DNA from: DAOTXS01 sp034435055
Lineage (GTDB): Bacteria > Chloroflexota > Anaerolineae > UBA4142
DNA: 64,000 nt
Reading direction: 5' to 3'
Assembly: GCA_034435055.1 (NCBI GenBank)
Contig: DAOTXS010000060.1
Span: forward strand, 23,227 to 87,226
Shown: positions 33,888 to 42,196 of the stretch, piece after piece
Numbering within the stretch: position 1 is the first letter of the stretch
How the letters are laid out: every line of letters begins with the position of its first letter
Position numbers and translations under genes: made by a program
The notes under the pieces: model-generated
Seen by the model: only the letters and a program-made list of their open reading frames with translations
Told to the model about the DNA's origin: nothing
Database searches by the model: none

Positions 33888-34628
33888 CTAAGGGTGCAAG
33901 GCGCGCGCCAACTCTTGTTCAACTTGCGCCAAAGCCGGTTGATAACGCGCGTTCGACCAGCCGCGCTCCAAAACCGCACGATGCGCCGGATCGAAAAGCG
34001 ATTCGCGGCTGGGCAACGCAATTTTTTTCGCTTGCGCGATTTCGTTTGCCAAGGCGCGTGTGCGCGCGAAATCGATTGCCGCGTGCGTAACGATAAACCA
34101 CAGATCGAACACGTCACGCACGCGCGGCGCCGCGCCGAGAATTGCCAAACGTTCCGCCGCCAATTCTTCGAGCGCGACGGCGGCGACGATTGCCGGGCAC
34201 GCATCGCTAAAACGATGAATCAGCGGCACACGTACCGGCGCGAGGCGCGCTTGCCCGGCGATGAACGACAGCGAGATGCGCGCTTGCGCCGCCGACCGTC
34301 GTCCCAAGGGACCCACATATTCAACCGTTGCCGCGCTTCCCGAAAAACTGGTGAGGAAAAACGGCGGCGCGCTCGCATCGAACAAAGCGATCAACGTTGC
34401 CGCATCGATGGCGCGCGAGGACCAAAACTCCGGCGCGTCGAGAAAAGGATAGTCGGTAAAATGCGCGTACCGCAACGCCGCACTTGTGCGCAACACCAGC
34501 GCCGATTGTAGCGTAACATCATCGAACAGTTTTTTCAATAGCCAATCGGTCGCGTAAGCGCGTTCGACCTCGCCAAGATCAGCGTGCCATGCAATCGATA
34601 ATTTGCGGAGTTCGCCAAAACCAATCAT
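33888..34628 (-). CDS. AbiEii/DUF1814-like protein, active site degenerate
   Basis: 246 residues from MIGFGELRKLSIAWHADLGEVERAYATDWLLKKLFDD. The arrangement resembles AbiEii nucleotidyltransferase toxins (helical head, LVLRTSAALRYAHFTDYPFL, later PRVRDVFDLWFIV), but the GGTAL-type glycines and the D-x-D pair are missing (RTSAAL; LDAPEF). So the transferase site looks broken or highly diverged. No AbiEi-type antitoxin adjoins. It ends where the kinase begins, so the two genes are likely co-transcribed. Confidence 0.6.
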   Translation of the reverse strand: MIGFGELRKLSIAWHADLGEVERAYATDWLLKKLFDDVTLQSALVLRTSAALRYAHFTDYPFLDAPEFWSSRAIDAATLIALFDASAPPFFLTSFSGSAATVEYVGPLGRRSAAQARISLSFIAGQARLAPVRVPLIHRFSDACPAIVAAVALEELAAERLAILGAAPRVRDVFDLWFIVTHAAIDFARTRALANEIAQAKKIALPSRESLFDPAHRAVLERGWSNARYQPALAQVEQELARALHP

Positions 34629-34686
34629 CGTAAATTCAAAACGGGGTCGTATCATAAATCGCATCTAAGGAGTTGTCAAATGAAGA

Positions 34687-34716
34687 TTGGGAGTGTCGGT
34701 CAGAATGTGCTATAAT
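34687..34716 (+). promoter_or_regulatory. Promoter of small membrane gene pair
   Basis: TTGGGA (34687-34692), 18-nt spacer and extended -10 TGCTATAAT (34708-34716); AAGGAAA precedes the TTG start at 34747. Confidence 0.6.
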
Positions 34717-34746
34717 CAGTTCAAAGCATAAACAAGGAAATTTCAT

Positions 34747-34914
34747 TTGAACCATTTGCCTTTTGTGTTGCTATTGTTGCTCGTTTTGTTTTTGGGCACG
34801 ATTGATCTTGCCCTCGGCGTTGACGCGCGTGTGCTGGCAACCTTGCTCGCGCCGATTTTCTGGCTGGGACTGTACTGGCTCGGCTCGGCACGCACGCCGC
34901 AAGGCAGACCGTAA
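34747..34914 (+). CDS. Small hydrophobic protein (55 aa)
   Basis: 55 residues with TTG start, MNHLPFVLLLLLVLFLGTI then TLLAPIFWLGLYWLGSA. One to two hydrophobic helices. AAGGAAA sits about 8 nt upstream. Its stop overlaps the next gene start (TAATG), so the pair is coupled. Too short for homology by eye; function unknown. Confidence 0.7.
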   Translation: MNHLPFVLLLLLVLFLGTIDLALGVDARVLATLLAPIFWLGLYWLGSARTPQGRP

Positions 34915-35492
34915 TGTTCACGTCGATCATCGAATTTATCGCCATCGTTCTGTTCGTTGGGGGATATTGGCACGCCGCGCGCGCCGAGGGACGCGCGTTG
35001 GCACAGCAATGGTTCACCGCGGGGTATCTTGTCGCTATCATCCGCGAGATGTTGAACCAAGTCCTTTTTCAGGTGTACGTTTTTGCGCCAGCGATCATGC
35101 GCCTGGGCAGCGCGCCGGTGTTGGTAACGTTGTTGAGCATCAGCGTCGCATATCTTGCATTCGCATTTGCGCAACGCTGGGTCGAGCCGCGCCACGCCAA
35201 GTGGATGATGCTTTTGGTTTTCCTGATCACCGCGAGCATCGCTCTGCCAATCGAAGCGACGGCGGCGCAATTGCGCTGGTGGTATTATCCCGAAGCAACG
35301 CAAACGATGTTTGGCAAAGTACCGTGGGGCGCACCGTTGGCGTGGGGCGGCGGCGCGGCGATTTTTTACGCCGTCTTTTGGCGCATTCGCCAAACGCGGC
35401 TCAACGAAAGGGGGAAATTGTACGCGTTGATCGCGCTCGCGCCGATTATCGCAGTGGCGCAATTGGTATTGACGATTTTGTTGAGCGCATAA
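34914..35492 (+). CDS. Polytopic membrane protein of unknown function
   Basis: 192 residues with about six hydrophobic segments, from MFTSIIEFIAIVLFVGGYW. The motif LRWWYYPEATQTMFG and PLAWGGGAAIFYAVFW recall DUF422/carotenoid-related membrane proteins, but the match is weak. Coupled to the small protein upstream. No partner genes suggest a pathway. Confidence 0.75.
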   Translation: MFTSIIEFIAIVLFVGGYWHAARAEGRALAQQWFTAGYLVAIIREMLNQVLFQVYVFAPAIMRLGSAPVLVTLLSISVAYLAFAFAQRWVEPRHAKWMMLLVFLITASIALPIEATAAQLRWWYYPEATQTMFGKVPWGAPLAWGGGAAIFYAVFWRIRQTRLNERGKLYALIALAPIIAVAQLVLTILLSA

Positions 35493-35526
35493 AAAACCTG
35501 GAAGGTTTTGAAAACCTTCCAGGTTT
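35491..35526 (-). terminator. Terminator of tRNA-Gly, minus strand
   Basis: AAACCTGGAAGGTTTT and AAAACCTTCCAGGTTT are exact inverted copies; on the minus strand the hairpin is followed by TTTTTT (35496-35491). It lies 4 nt after the tRNA 3' end. Confidence 0.85.
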
Positions 35527-35530
35527 ACAA

Positions 35531-35601
35531 GCGGGAGACGAGATTTGAACTCGCGACATCCACCTTGGGAAGGTGGCGTTCTGCCACTGAACTACTCCCG
35601 C
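35531..35601 (-). tRNA. tRNA-Gly(CCC)
   Basis: 71 nt with 7-bp acceptor GCGGGAG/CTCCCGC, D-stem GTTC/GAAC, anticodon loop TTCCCAA (anticodon CCC, codon GGG), variable ATGTC and T-loop TTCAAAT. CCA is not encoded, so it must be added by the nucleotidyltransferase. Confidence 0.95.
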
Positions 35602-35613
35602 AGAATCGATCAA

Positions 35614-35642
35614 ATTATAAGATAGAAATCGCACAGCGTCAA
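35614..35642 (-). promoter_or_regulatory. Promoter of tRNA-Gly
   Basis: TTGACG (35642-35637), 17 nt, TATAAT (35619-35614), 13 nt before the tRNA 5' end. Confidence 0.8.
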
Positions 35643-35669
35643 ATGGTTGAGCAATTAGAGGAGGACAAA

Positions 35670-36284
35670 ATGGCGGCAGGAATCTTTTGGCTGGGGCACG
35701 ACAGTTTTCGATTGCAGGGTGAAAAAGTCGTTTACATCGATCCGTGGAAACTGGCGGTGGACGCAGACAAAGCAGACGTGATCTTGGTAACGCACGAACA
35801 CTATGACCACTTTTCGCCGGACGACATCAAGAACATATCCCAAGCAGACACCGTGATTGTCGCACCACAATCAGTCGCCGCGAAAGGTGGTTTCAAGTTC
35901 ATCGTCGTCAAGCCGGGCGACAAAATTTCCGCGAATGGTATCGCCATCGAAGTGGTGCCGGCGTACAATCCGCACAAACAATTTCATCCGCGCACGTCGG
36001 GACACGTCGGCTACATCGTGACGCTGAACGGTCAACGCATCTATCACGCCGGCGACACGGACGAAATTCCGGAGATGGCGCAAATCCAATGCGACATCGC
36101 GCTCTTGCCGGTGAGCGGCACGTACGTGATGACCGCGAGCGAAGCGGCAAGCGTGGCGAACAAGATCAAACCGTCGCTGGCGATTCCGATGCATTACGAT
36201 GCGATTGTTGGTTCGCAGAAAGATGCGGAGGAATTCAAACGGTTGGTACAAGTCCCCGTCGAGATTTTGGAGAAATCGAAATAA
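35670..36284 (+). CDS. MBL-fold metal-dependent hydrolase (UPF0173-like)
   Basis: 204 residues from MAAGIFWLGHDSFRL, with GAGGAGG ahead. Metal motif VTHEHYDHFS plus IYHAGDT and PMHYDAIVG form the zinc site. The frame from 35508 crosses the antisense tRNA and is not coding. Substrate unknown. Ends in a bidirectional terminator shared with lgt. Confidence 0.87.
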   Translation: MAAGIFWLGHDSFRLQGEKVVYIDPWKLAVDADKADVILVTHEHYDHFSPDDIKNISQADTVIVAPQSVAAKGGFKFIVVKPGDKISANGIAIEVVPAYNPHKQFHPRTSGHVGYIVTLNGQRIYHAGDTDEIPEMAQIQCDIALLPVSGTYVMTASEAASVANKIKPSLAIPMHYDAIVGSQKDAEEFKRLVQVPVEILEKSK

Positions 36285-36322
36285 AAATTGTAGGGGCGAG
36301 ATGACTCGCCCCTACAATTTTT
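36283..36322. terminator. Bidirectional terminator between MBL and lgt
   Basis: AAAAATTGTAGGGGCGAG and CTCGCCCCTACAATTTTT form a perfect 18-bp stem around ATGA. A/T runs on both ends make it work in both directions. It overlaps the lgt stop codon. Confidence 0.9.
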
Positions 36323-37277
36323 ATTGTTGTCTTCGTCCGCGTTGTCTGGCGCGTTCCGCCGCAAGTTGTGCTTTGCTGGGTCCAGTGTGGCGGTACATCA
36401 ACACGACGCCACAAACAACCATCAAGCCCAGCCCGATCAATTGTGCGGTCGCAATCCCGCTGATGAGCCACGCATCGGGACGTTGAAACTCGGTGAGGAA
36501 ACGCACGAGCCCGTAAAACATTCCCCACAACAAAATCAGATCGCCGGGTTTTTCATTCTTCCACCGCCGCGCGACGAACAGCAAAATGCCGGTGATGAGT
36601 AACAACGCAATCGATTCGTAGAGAAACGTCGGATGGAATTTCGTCGTTTCGACCGGGTATTGCGTCAAATCGGCAAAGTTGGGAAGGCGATGCGCCGCGT
36701 CAATCGGAATGCCCCAGGGCAAATCGGTGGGATAGCCGTACAACTCTTGATTGAAGAAATTCCCCCAGCGTCCAATCGCTTGACCGATTACCAACCCCGG
36801 CGCGCCAAGATCGAGGAATTGAAGCAAACTTACGTTGGTCGGTTTCCAGTCTTGCACCAATTTGAGTCGCGTGGCGAGTTTGATCAAGCCGCTGTCCGGT
36901 TCCAAACGAAGCAACCGCGCGTACAAAAACAATCCCAGGATGCCGCCCGCCACCGCGCCGTAAATGCCAAGTCCCCCCTGACGAAAATTCAGAATCTCCA
37001 TCGGGTTCGCCATATAATAATCGAAACCGATGTTGGTGCCGCGCGGGCTGGAAACGACGTGATACAAACGCGCGCCGATCACGCCAAAGATCAACGCGAA
37101 CAACAAACCATTCCACACGTGATCGGGATCGATGTTACGGCGTTTGGCTTCCAGCGATGCGATGTACGCGCCAACCAGCGCGCCGGTGACGATCAGAATA
37201 CCGTACCAATAAATTGGAAATGAACTACCGTCGGGTAACGGAATCGAAAAAGCAACCGACGAAGGAAAGAAATTCAC
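36321..37277 (-). CDS. lgt: Prolipoprotein diacylglyceryl transferase
   Basis: 318 residues, about seven membrane helices. PIYWYGILIVTGALVGA, ARLYHVVSS, GRWGNFFNQELYG and the terminal segment are standard. Transfers diacylglycerol to lipobox cysteines of prolipoproteins such as the GerMN, DUF4139 and cytochrome proteins here. Basic C-terminal tail ARQRGRRQQ. Divergent from ychF. Confidence 0.93.
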   Translation of the reverse strand: MNFFPSSVAFSIPLPDGSSFPIYWYGILIVTGALVGAYIASLEAKRRNIDPDHVWNGLLFALIFGVIGARLYHVVSSPRGTNIGFDYYMANPMEILNFRQGGLGIYGAVAGGILGLFLYARLLRLEPDSGLIKLATRLKLVQDWKPTNVSLLQFLDLGAPGLVIGQAIGRWGNFFNQELYGYPTDLPWGIPIDAAHRLPNFADLTQYPVETTKFHPTFLYESIALLLITGILLFVARRWKNEKPGDLILLWGMFYGLVRFLTEFQRPDAWLISGIATAQLIGLGLMVVCGVVLMYRHTGPSKAQLAAERARQRGRRQQ

Positions 37278-37358
37278 TGCCGCTCCTTTTTACTTTAGAA
37301 AATTTCACGCGCGATTATACCACACAATAGACAAATGACAAATGGAAAATTCGAGTTG

Positions 37359-37367
37359 TGATATAAT
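37359..37367 (+). promoter_or_regulatory. Extended -10 promoter of ychF
   Basis: TGATATAAT (37359-37367), extended -10 with perfect TATAAT; no good -35. AGGAGGAA then ATG at 37406. Confidence 0.55.
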
Positions 37368-37405
37368 GGGCGTACCTCGTGATTGAAACGACAGGAGGAA
37401 ATTCT

Positions 37406-38503
37406 ATGACCCTCCAACTCGGTCTCGTTGGTTTGCCGAACGCCGGCAAATCCACCTTGTTCAACGCGCTCACCCGCGCACACGCGCCCGTCGCGCCGTA
37501 CCCATTCACCACCATTGAACCGCACATCGGCGTCGTTGCCGTGCCGGACCCGCGCCTTGATGCGTTAGCCAAGTTGATTCACCCGGAAAAAATTACACCG
37601 ACCACACTCGAAGTTGTGGATATTGCCGGGTTGGTGAAAGATGCGCACAAAGGCGAAGGACTCGGCAATCAATTCCTGGGACACATTCGCACCGTCGATG
37701 CGATTGTGATGGTTGCGCGCTGTTTCCATCACGACGATGTGCCGCACGTTGCCGGCGCCATCGATCCGCGCGAGGATGTCGCAATTCTGGAATTCGAACT
37801 CGCGCTCGCCGATTTACAGACGCTGAAAAATCGACGCGAGAAATTACACGGCGCGACCAAGACCGGCAAAAAAGAAATCATCGACGAATTGCATTTCATC
37901 GACCGCGTGATTGCGCACGTGTCGGCGGGACACCCGTTGCGCACGATGACGTTGACCGATGCAGAACGTGAATCGTTGAAACCGTTGCAACTGTTGACGC
38001 TGAAACCGCTGATCTACATTGCCAACGTCGGCGAAAACGATTTGCCCACCGGCGGCGAGTTGGCATTGCACGTCAAAGCGCTGGCGCAAAAGGCACACGC
38101 GGAATCGTTGATCGTTTGCGCGCAATGCGAAATGGAATTGACCGAGTGGTCGGGTGGCGACGCGGCGCAGTATCGCAAAGAGTTGGGATTGACGGAAGCC
38201 AGTTTGGAGCGCGTGATTCGTTCCGGCTACAAACTACTCGACCTTATCACGTACTTTACCGCAACGGGCGGCAAAGAGTTGCGCGCGTGGACGCTCAAGC
38301 GCGGCGCGCACGCCATCGACGCGGCGGGGCAAGTGCATTCCGATATGGCGCGCGGCTTTATTCGCGCCGAAGTCATCAAATGCGAGACGCTGTTGCAAAT
38401 CGGCTCGCTTGCCACCGCGCGCGAGAAAGGCATCATGCGAATCGAAGGACGCGATTACGTGGTGCAGGATGGGGACCTCATTCATTTTCGATTTGCGGTG
38501 TAG
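37406..38503 (+). CDS. ychF: Redox-regulated GTPase-family ATPase YchF
   Basis: 365 residues, usual length. G1 GLVGLPNAGKSTLFNAL, G3 DIAGLVKDAHKGEGLGNQFL, and a C-terminal TGS-like segment (RGFIRAEVIKCETLL, EGRDYVVQDGDLIHFRF). YchF prefers ATP, binds ribosomes and is linked to oxidative stress. Start by AGGAGGAA before ATG 37406. Followed 2 nt later by the left half of a palindromic repeat. Confidence 0.95.
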   Translation: MTLQLGLVGLPNAGKSTLFNALTRAHAPVAPYPFTTIEPHIGVVAVPDPRLDALAKLIHPEKITPTTLEVVDIAGLVKDAHKGEGLGNQFLGHIRTVDAIVMVARCFHHDDVPHVAGAIDPREDVAILEFELALADLQTLKNRREKLHGATKTGKKEIIDELHFIDRVIAHVSAGHPLRTMTLTDAERESLKPLQLLTLKPLIYIANVGENDLPTGGELALHVKALAQKAHAESLIVCAQCEMELTEWSGGDAAQYRKELGLTEASLERVIRSGYKLLDLITYFTATGGKELRAWTLKRGAHAIDAAGQVHSDMARGFIRAEVIKCETLLQIGSLATAREKGIMRIEGRDYVVQDGDLIHFRFAV

Positions 38504-38504
38504 C

Positions 38505-38534
38505 TGTCATTCTGAGCGAAGCGAAGAATCTAGC
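38505..38534. repeat. Left half of TGTCATTCTGAGC palindromic repeat
   Basis: TGTCATTCTGAGCGAAGCGA then AGAATCTAGC. Its inverted counterpart is at 38865-38904, with the GIY-YIG gene in between. Confidence 0.85.
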
Positions 38535-38561
38535 ACGGTACTCAAATCTGCAAAATGCTTT

Positions 38562-38849
38562 ATGAAAAACTACTACGTCTACATCTTGGCAAATCGCACC
38601 CGCGTGTTGTACACCAACGTAACGAATAATCTCGAACGCCGCATCTCTCAACACAAAAATGGAATCACGCCGGGTTTTACAAGCCAGTACAACGTCACGC
38701 GATTGTTTTACTACGAAACGTTCTCCGGCATTCGCGATGCGATTGCGCGGGAAAAACAGATCAAAGGGTGGCTGCGCGCGAAAAAGATTGCGCTGATCGA
38801 GTCAGTGAATCCGAAATGGGAAGATTTGAGCAAAGAATGGGGACATTGA
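38562..38849 (+). CDS. Small GIY-YIG nuclease-like protein
   Basis: 95 residues from MKNYYVYILANRTRVLY. UvrC/YhbQ-type GIY-YIG fold: VYIL...VLYTNVTNNLERRI, then RDAIAREKQIKGWLRAKKIALIE. The second motif reads YTN instead of YIG/YTG, losing the Gly. Catalytic Arg and Glu positions are present (NNLERRI, REKQIKGW). It could be active or domesticated. It is enclosed by both halves of a palindromic repeat. Confidence 0.85.
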   Translation: MKNYYVYILANRTRVLYTNVTNNLERRISQHKNGITPGFTSQYNVTRLFYYETFSGIRDAIAREKQIKGWLRAKKIALIESVNPKWEDLSKEWGH

Positions 38850-38864
38850 TTGATCGAGTTTTTT

Positions 38865-38904
38865 GCTGGATTCTTCAGCACACAAATCGCGCCTCAGAAT
38901 GACA
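38865..38904. repeat. Right half of TGTCATTCTGAGC palindromic repeat
   Basis: GCTGGATTCTTC then CAGAATGACA, the reverse complement of the left half. A further TGTCATTCTGA start at 38914 follows. Confidence 0.85.
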
Positions 38905-38958
38905 TGTACCTTTTGTCATTCTGAACACAAAGGACATATTGGAATCGGAGAAAAACAC

Positions 38959-40239
38959 TTGGACAAATTCATCATCGAAGGTGGCATACAATTACGCGGC
39001 ACGGTGACGCCAAGCGGTAACAAGAACGCCGCGCTGCCGATGCTCGCCGCGTGTTTGTTGACCGACGAACCCATCACGTTACGCAATGTTCCGCGCATCC
39101 GCGACGTGGAAGATATGCTCGCACTTCTCACCAGTCTTGGCGTGGAAATCCGCGAGTCGAGCGAACGCGATTTGGTTTTGCAAGCGCGCAACATCACCAC
39201 CACCGAACTTGACCGGGAAATTTGTTCGCGCATTCGCACATCGATTCTGTTTGCCGGACCGATGCTCGCGCGGATGGGCCGAATTCAACTCCCGCCGCCG
39301 GGCGGCGACGTGATTGGACGACGCCGGCTCGATACCCACCTGCACGCGTTGCGCGCGCTCGGCGTTGAGATTCACGTCAACGACGGATTCGAAATGCAAA
39401 CTGATGGTTTGCGCGGGCGTGACATTTTTCTCGATGAGGCGAGCGTGACCGGCACCGAGAATGCATTGATGGCGGCAGTGTTGGCAAAAGGCACGACGAT
39501 TATTCGCAACGCGGCAAGCGAACCACACGTGCAAGACCTGGCGATGTTGTTGAACAAGATGGGCGCGCGCATCGAGGGCATTGGATCGAACACGTACACG
39601 ATTCACGGTGTCGATAAAATGTGCGGCGCGGAATTTACCATCGGCGCGGATTACATCGAGACCGGCAGTTTCATCGGTTTGGCGGCGGTAACACGCGGCG
39701 AACTCACCATCAAGAACGCCGCGCCGGAACATTTGCGAATGGTGTTTCTGACTTTTGCGCGCCTCGGCATCGAATGTCAGGTGCGCGGGAATGATGTGTT
39801 CGTTTCAGCGCATCAAACGTTGCGCGTTCAAAACGATTTGCACGATGCGGTGCCGACGATTGCTGACGGTATCTGGCCCCAATTCCCCACCGACTTGATG
39901 AGTATCGCGTTAGTCACCGCGACGCAATGCGAAGGCACGGTGTTGGTGTGGGAAAAGTTGTTCGAGGGGCGAATGTTTTGGGTGGACAAGTTGATGAATA
40001 TGGGCGGGCGCGTGATTCTGTGCGATCCGCATCGCGCGGTCGTCGTCGGGCCCAGCCATCTGCACGGTGAGCGACTCGAATCGCCGGACATTCGCGCAGG
40101 AATGGCGTTGCTCCTTGCGGCGTTGTGCGCGCGCGGTCAAAGTGTCATCGGCAACATCGGACAGATCGATCGCGGGTACGAACGGATTGAGGAAAAGTTG
40201 CAAAAACTGGGAGCGCGGATAGAACGAGTAAAACAGTAG
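38959..40239 (+). CDS. murA: UDP-GlcNAc 1-carboxyvinyltransferase, Asp-type active site
   Basis: 426 residues. TTG start at 38959, GGAG 8 nt before; the frame to 38863 runs through a repeat. Lys22 in SGNKNAALPML binds UDP-GlcNAc. The fosfomycin-target Cys115 of E. coli MurA is Asp117 here (PGGDVIGRRR), as in mycobacterial and chlamydial enzymes. It makes enolpyruvyl-UDP-GlcNAc, first step of peptidoglycan. Resistance to fosfomycin is predicted. Confidence 0.93.
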   Translation: MDKFIIEGGIQLRGTVTPSGNKNAALPMLAACLLTDEPITLRNVPRIRDVEDMLALLTSLGVEIRESSERDLVLQARNITTTELDREICSRIRTSILFAGPMLARMGRIQLPPPGGDVIGRRRLDTHLHALRALGVEIHVNDGFEMQTDGLRGRDIFLDEASVTGTENALMAAVLAKGTTIIRNAASEPHVQDLAMLLNKMGARIEGIGSNTYTIHGVDKMCGAEFTIGADYIETGSFIGLAAVTRGELTIKNAAPEHLRMVFLTFARLGIECQVRGNDVFVSAHQTLRVQNDLHDAVPTIADGIWPQFPTDLMSIALVTATQCEGTVLVWEKLFEGRMFWVDKLMNMGGRVILCDPHRAVVVGPSHLHGERLESPDIRAGMALLLAALCARGQSVIGNIGQIDRGYERIEEKLQKLGARIERVKQ

Positions 40240-40292
40240 GCACAAAACAGAAGGCAGAGAACCAAAATGGTCTCTGCCTTCTGTTTTGTGCC
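40239..40292 (+). terminator. Long hairpin after murA
   Basis: GGCACAAAACAGAAGGCAGA is the start of a ~25-bp perfect stem with its mate TCTCTGCCTTCTGTTTTGTG; loop AAAAT. No U-tract, so a repeat-derived hairpin rather than a canonical terminator. Confidence 0.65.
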
Positions 40293-40304
40293 CGCTTCGC
40301 GTGC

Positions 40305-41219
40305 TTATTTGGAACGTCCAAACATCGCTTTCATCAGATTGTCGAAGAACTCGCCGACGTACTCTTGCTTGAACCCGGCAAGCACCGCAAAGACGTAGAG
40401 GAAAATCGGGCCGGCTTTGAAATCGCCGATGATGAGATTGCCGGCGAGAATCCCGGCTTGCGAAATGACAAAGAGCAACGCGCCAAGCAACGTCCCCAAA
40501 ATCGGCCGCGCAAAATAATGCATCGCGTACGCCGGGTCGTACTCGCGCCGTTGCACAAAGCGCGTGAGATTGTAAATCGCGCCGATGACGCCGCCGATCA
40601 TTCCCCAACCGAGCGTGCGAATCAAGACAATCAATTCAGTGGCAACCGGCAAACCGAACAGCGTCAGTCCGGTGACGTACGACAACGCGACAATCAACAC
40701 GCCGATCAATAACGCGACCATTTGCCACACCCACAATCCCAACACGACCGGACTGCGCGATGCTTGCGCGCTTTTGATGCTTCGCTTGATCAACGCGTCA
40801 GTCGATTGAATGAAAAATTCCGTGTGCGCGTGATCATGCCGTTCGTACGCTTGACGCGCTTGCAGCAACAAATCGAAACAGCGTTCGGTCAATTGGGGAC
40901 TATCGCGCAATTGCGATTTCACCTCGTCGTACAGCCGCTCGATTTGAAACGACAAGGTGAGAAAACGCGGATCTTCGCGCGCTGGTTCCGGCATCGATTC
41001 GGCTGGCGGCAAAATAACGGGCGGCGGTTCGCTGGCAAATGTTGCGGGCGGCGCGTCATTCGTCGCGTCGGCGGCACGTGTCGATTCGACCATCGGTGGC
41101 GTAATGGTCGTGGGCGGCTTGGGCGGTTCGACGATGTAATTCGATGCGGCGGACGATTCTTCGCCAAACAGTGCATCGACCGGGCGGCGGCGGCTTTCAC
41201 TGTTTGAATTGGTCAGCAT
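40305..41219 (-). CDS. Membrane protein with long Pro-rich N-terminus
   Basis: 304 residues. The first ~80 are polar and Pro-rich. Residues ~85-145 are helical (FQIERLYDEVKSQLRD, LLLQARQAYERHDHAHTE). Four hydrophobic segments follow: VVLGLWVWQMVALLIGVLIV, TELIVLIRTLGWGMIGGVIG, ILGTLLGALLFVISQAGIL and FLYVFAVLAGF. Overlaps the parA 3' end by 23 nt, so it is in the parA transcript. May anchor or modulate a ParA-like ATPase. Function unknown. Confidence 0.8.
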   Translation of the reverse strand: MLTNSNSESRRRPVDALFGEESSAASNYIVEPPKPPTTITPPMVESTRAADATNDAPPATFASEPPPVILPPAESMPEPAREDPRFLTLSFQIERLYDEVKSQLRDSPQLTERCFDLLLQARQAYERHDHAHTEFFIQSTDALIKRSIKSAQASRSPVVLGLWVWQMVALLIGVLIVALSYVTGLTLFGLPVATELIVLIRTLGWGMIGGVIGAIYNLTRFVQRREYDPAYAMHYFARPILGTLLGALLFVISQAGILAGNLIIGDFKAGPIFLYVFAVLAGFKQEYVGEFFDNLMKAMFGRSK

Positions 41220-41970
41220 GAATAATCACCTCGGCAAGCGCGCGGTAGGCATCCGCGCCTTCGTTGTGTTTATCGAGTTCGAAAATCGTGCGGCGTTGTG
41301 AAGGTGCTTCGACGAAGCGCACGCTCTCTTTGATGACGATGTTCAACAATTTGTTGGGATACGTCGTGCGAACTTTTTCTAAAATTTCTTTCGAATGCGC
41401 GCGGCGCGGGTTGTACATCGTCGGGACGATGCCAAGCATTTTCAAATTGGGATTGAGCCGGCGTTGCACGCGTTGTACGACATCGATGAGCGCATCCAAG
41501 CCGCGCATCGCCAAAAATTCACATTGCAATGGCACGAGAATTTCATCAGCGGCGGTGAGCGCGTTGACGGTGAGCAATCCCAGACTGGGGGGACAATCGA
41601 TGAGAATGTAATTGTAGCGATCACGCAAACCGGCGAGCGCGTCGCGCAAAATAAATTCGCGGCCCATCATCGCGACGAGTTGCAGTTCTGCGCCAGCCAA
41701 ATCGATGTTCGACGGAATCGCGTCGAGGTGTGGGCGAATGTGGTGGGTAACGGCGGCGACCGGGATGCGCGTGTCGGTGAGAATCGAATAGAGTGTGAAT
41801 TCCAAATCGTACGCCGGCAATCCCAGCGCAATCGATAACGATCCTTGGGGATCGGAATCGACGAGCAAGGTGTACATTTCTTTTTCGGCGAGCGCGGCGC
41901 CCAGGTTCACTGTCGTCGTCGTTTTGCCGACGCCGCCCTTTTGGTTGGTGATCGCGATAATGCGTCCCAT
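41197..41970 (-). CDS. ParA/Soj-type ATPase
   Basis: 257 residues from MGRIIAITNQKGGVGKTTTT (deviant Walker A with Lys11 and Lys16). DSDPQGSLSIALG and DCPPSLGLLTVNAL complete the ATPase. No parB or parS seen here; the partner is a membrane protein, so it is more likely an orphan ParA positioning something at the membrane than a chromosome segregation pair. ATG 41970 chosen; the frame to 42003 has no ribosome site. Confidence 0.9.
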   Translation of the reverse strand: MGRIIAITNQKGGVGKTTTTVNLGAALAEKEMYTLLVDSDPQGSLSIALGLPAYDLEFTLYSILTDTRIPVAAVTHHIRPHLDAIPSNIDLAGAELQLVAMMGREFILRDALAGLRDRYNYILIDCPPSLGLLTVNALTAADEILVPLQCEFLAMRGLDALIDVVQRVQRRLNPNLKMLGIVPTMYNPRRAHSKEILEKVRTTYPNKLLNIVIKESVRFVEAPSQRRTIFELDKHNEGADAYRALAEVIIHADQFKQ

Positions 41971-41977
41971 CGATTGT

Positions 41978-41983
41978 ATTATA
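41978..41983 (-). promoter_or_regulatory. -10 box of parA, leaderless type
   Basis: TATAAT (41983-41978) ends 7 nt before the ATG. Upstream run TTTTTT at roughly -35 position; weak. Confidence 0.5.
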
Positions 41984-42003
41984 ACATAGACCGGAGATTT
42001 CAA

Positions 42004-42047
42004 AAAACAAGAGCGGGCTGGAGCAAATCGAGATTCGTCCAGCCCGC
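42004..42047 (-). terminator. Terminator of cytochrome gene, minus strand
   Basis: GCGGGCTGGA (42013-42022) and TCCAGCCCGC (42038-42047) pair; on the minus strand TTGTTTTTTG follows. About 150 nt after the cytochrome stop; the region between holds nothing recognisable. Confidence 0.7.
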
Positions 42048-42196
42048 CGCGCGAAATCGCGAAAGGGGATGATGCGATAACGATGTTGAGTGTGATGAGT
42101 CGCGTTGACCGAATGATGCGGCTAGGATGTTGGGTACAATGCGGTTACCTTGTTAACCTATGAAGAGACGATGACCGCGATGCGCGCTCTGACCAT

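Noticed and set aside
35508..35669. Extended start for the MBL protein through the tRNA
   Set aside because: The frame runs antisense through tRNA-Gly and its terminator; GAGGAGG fixes the start at 35670.
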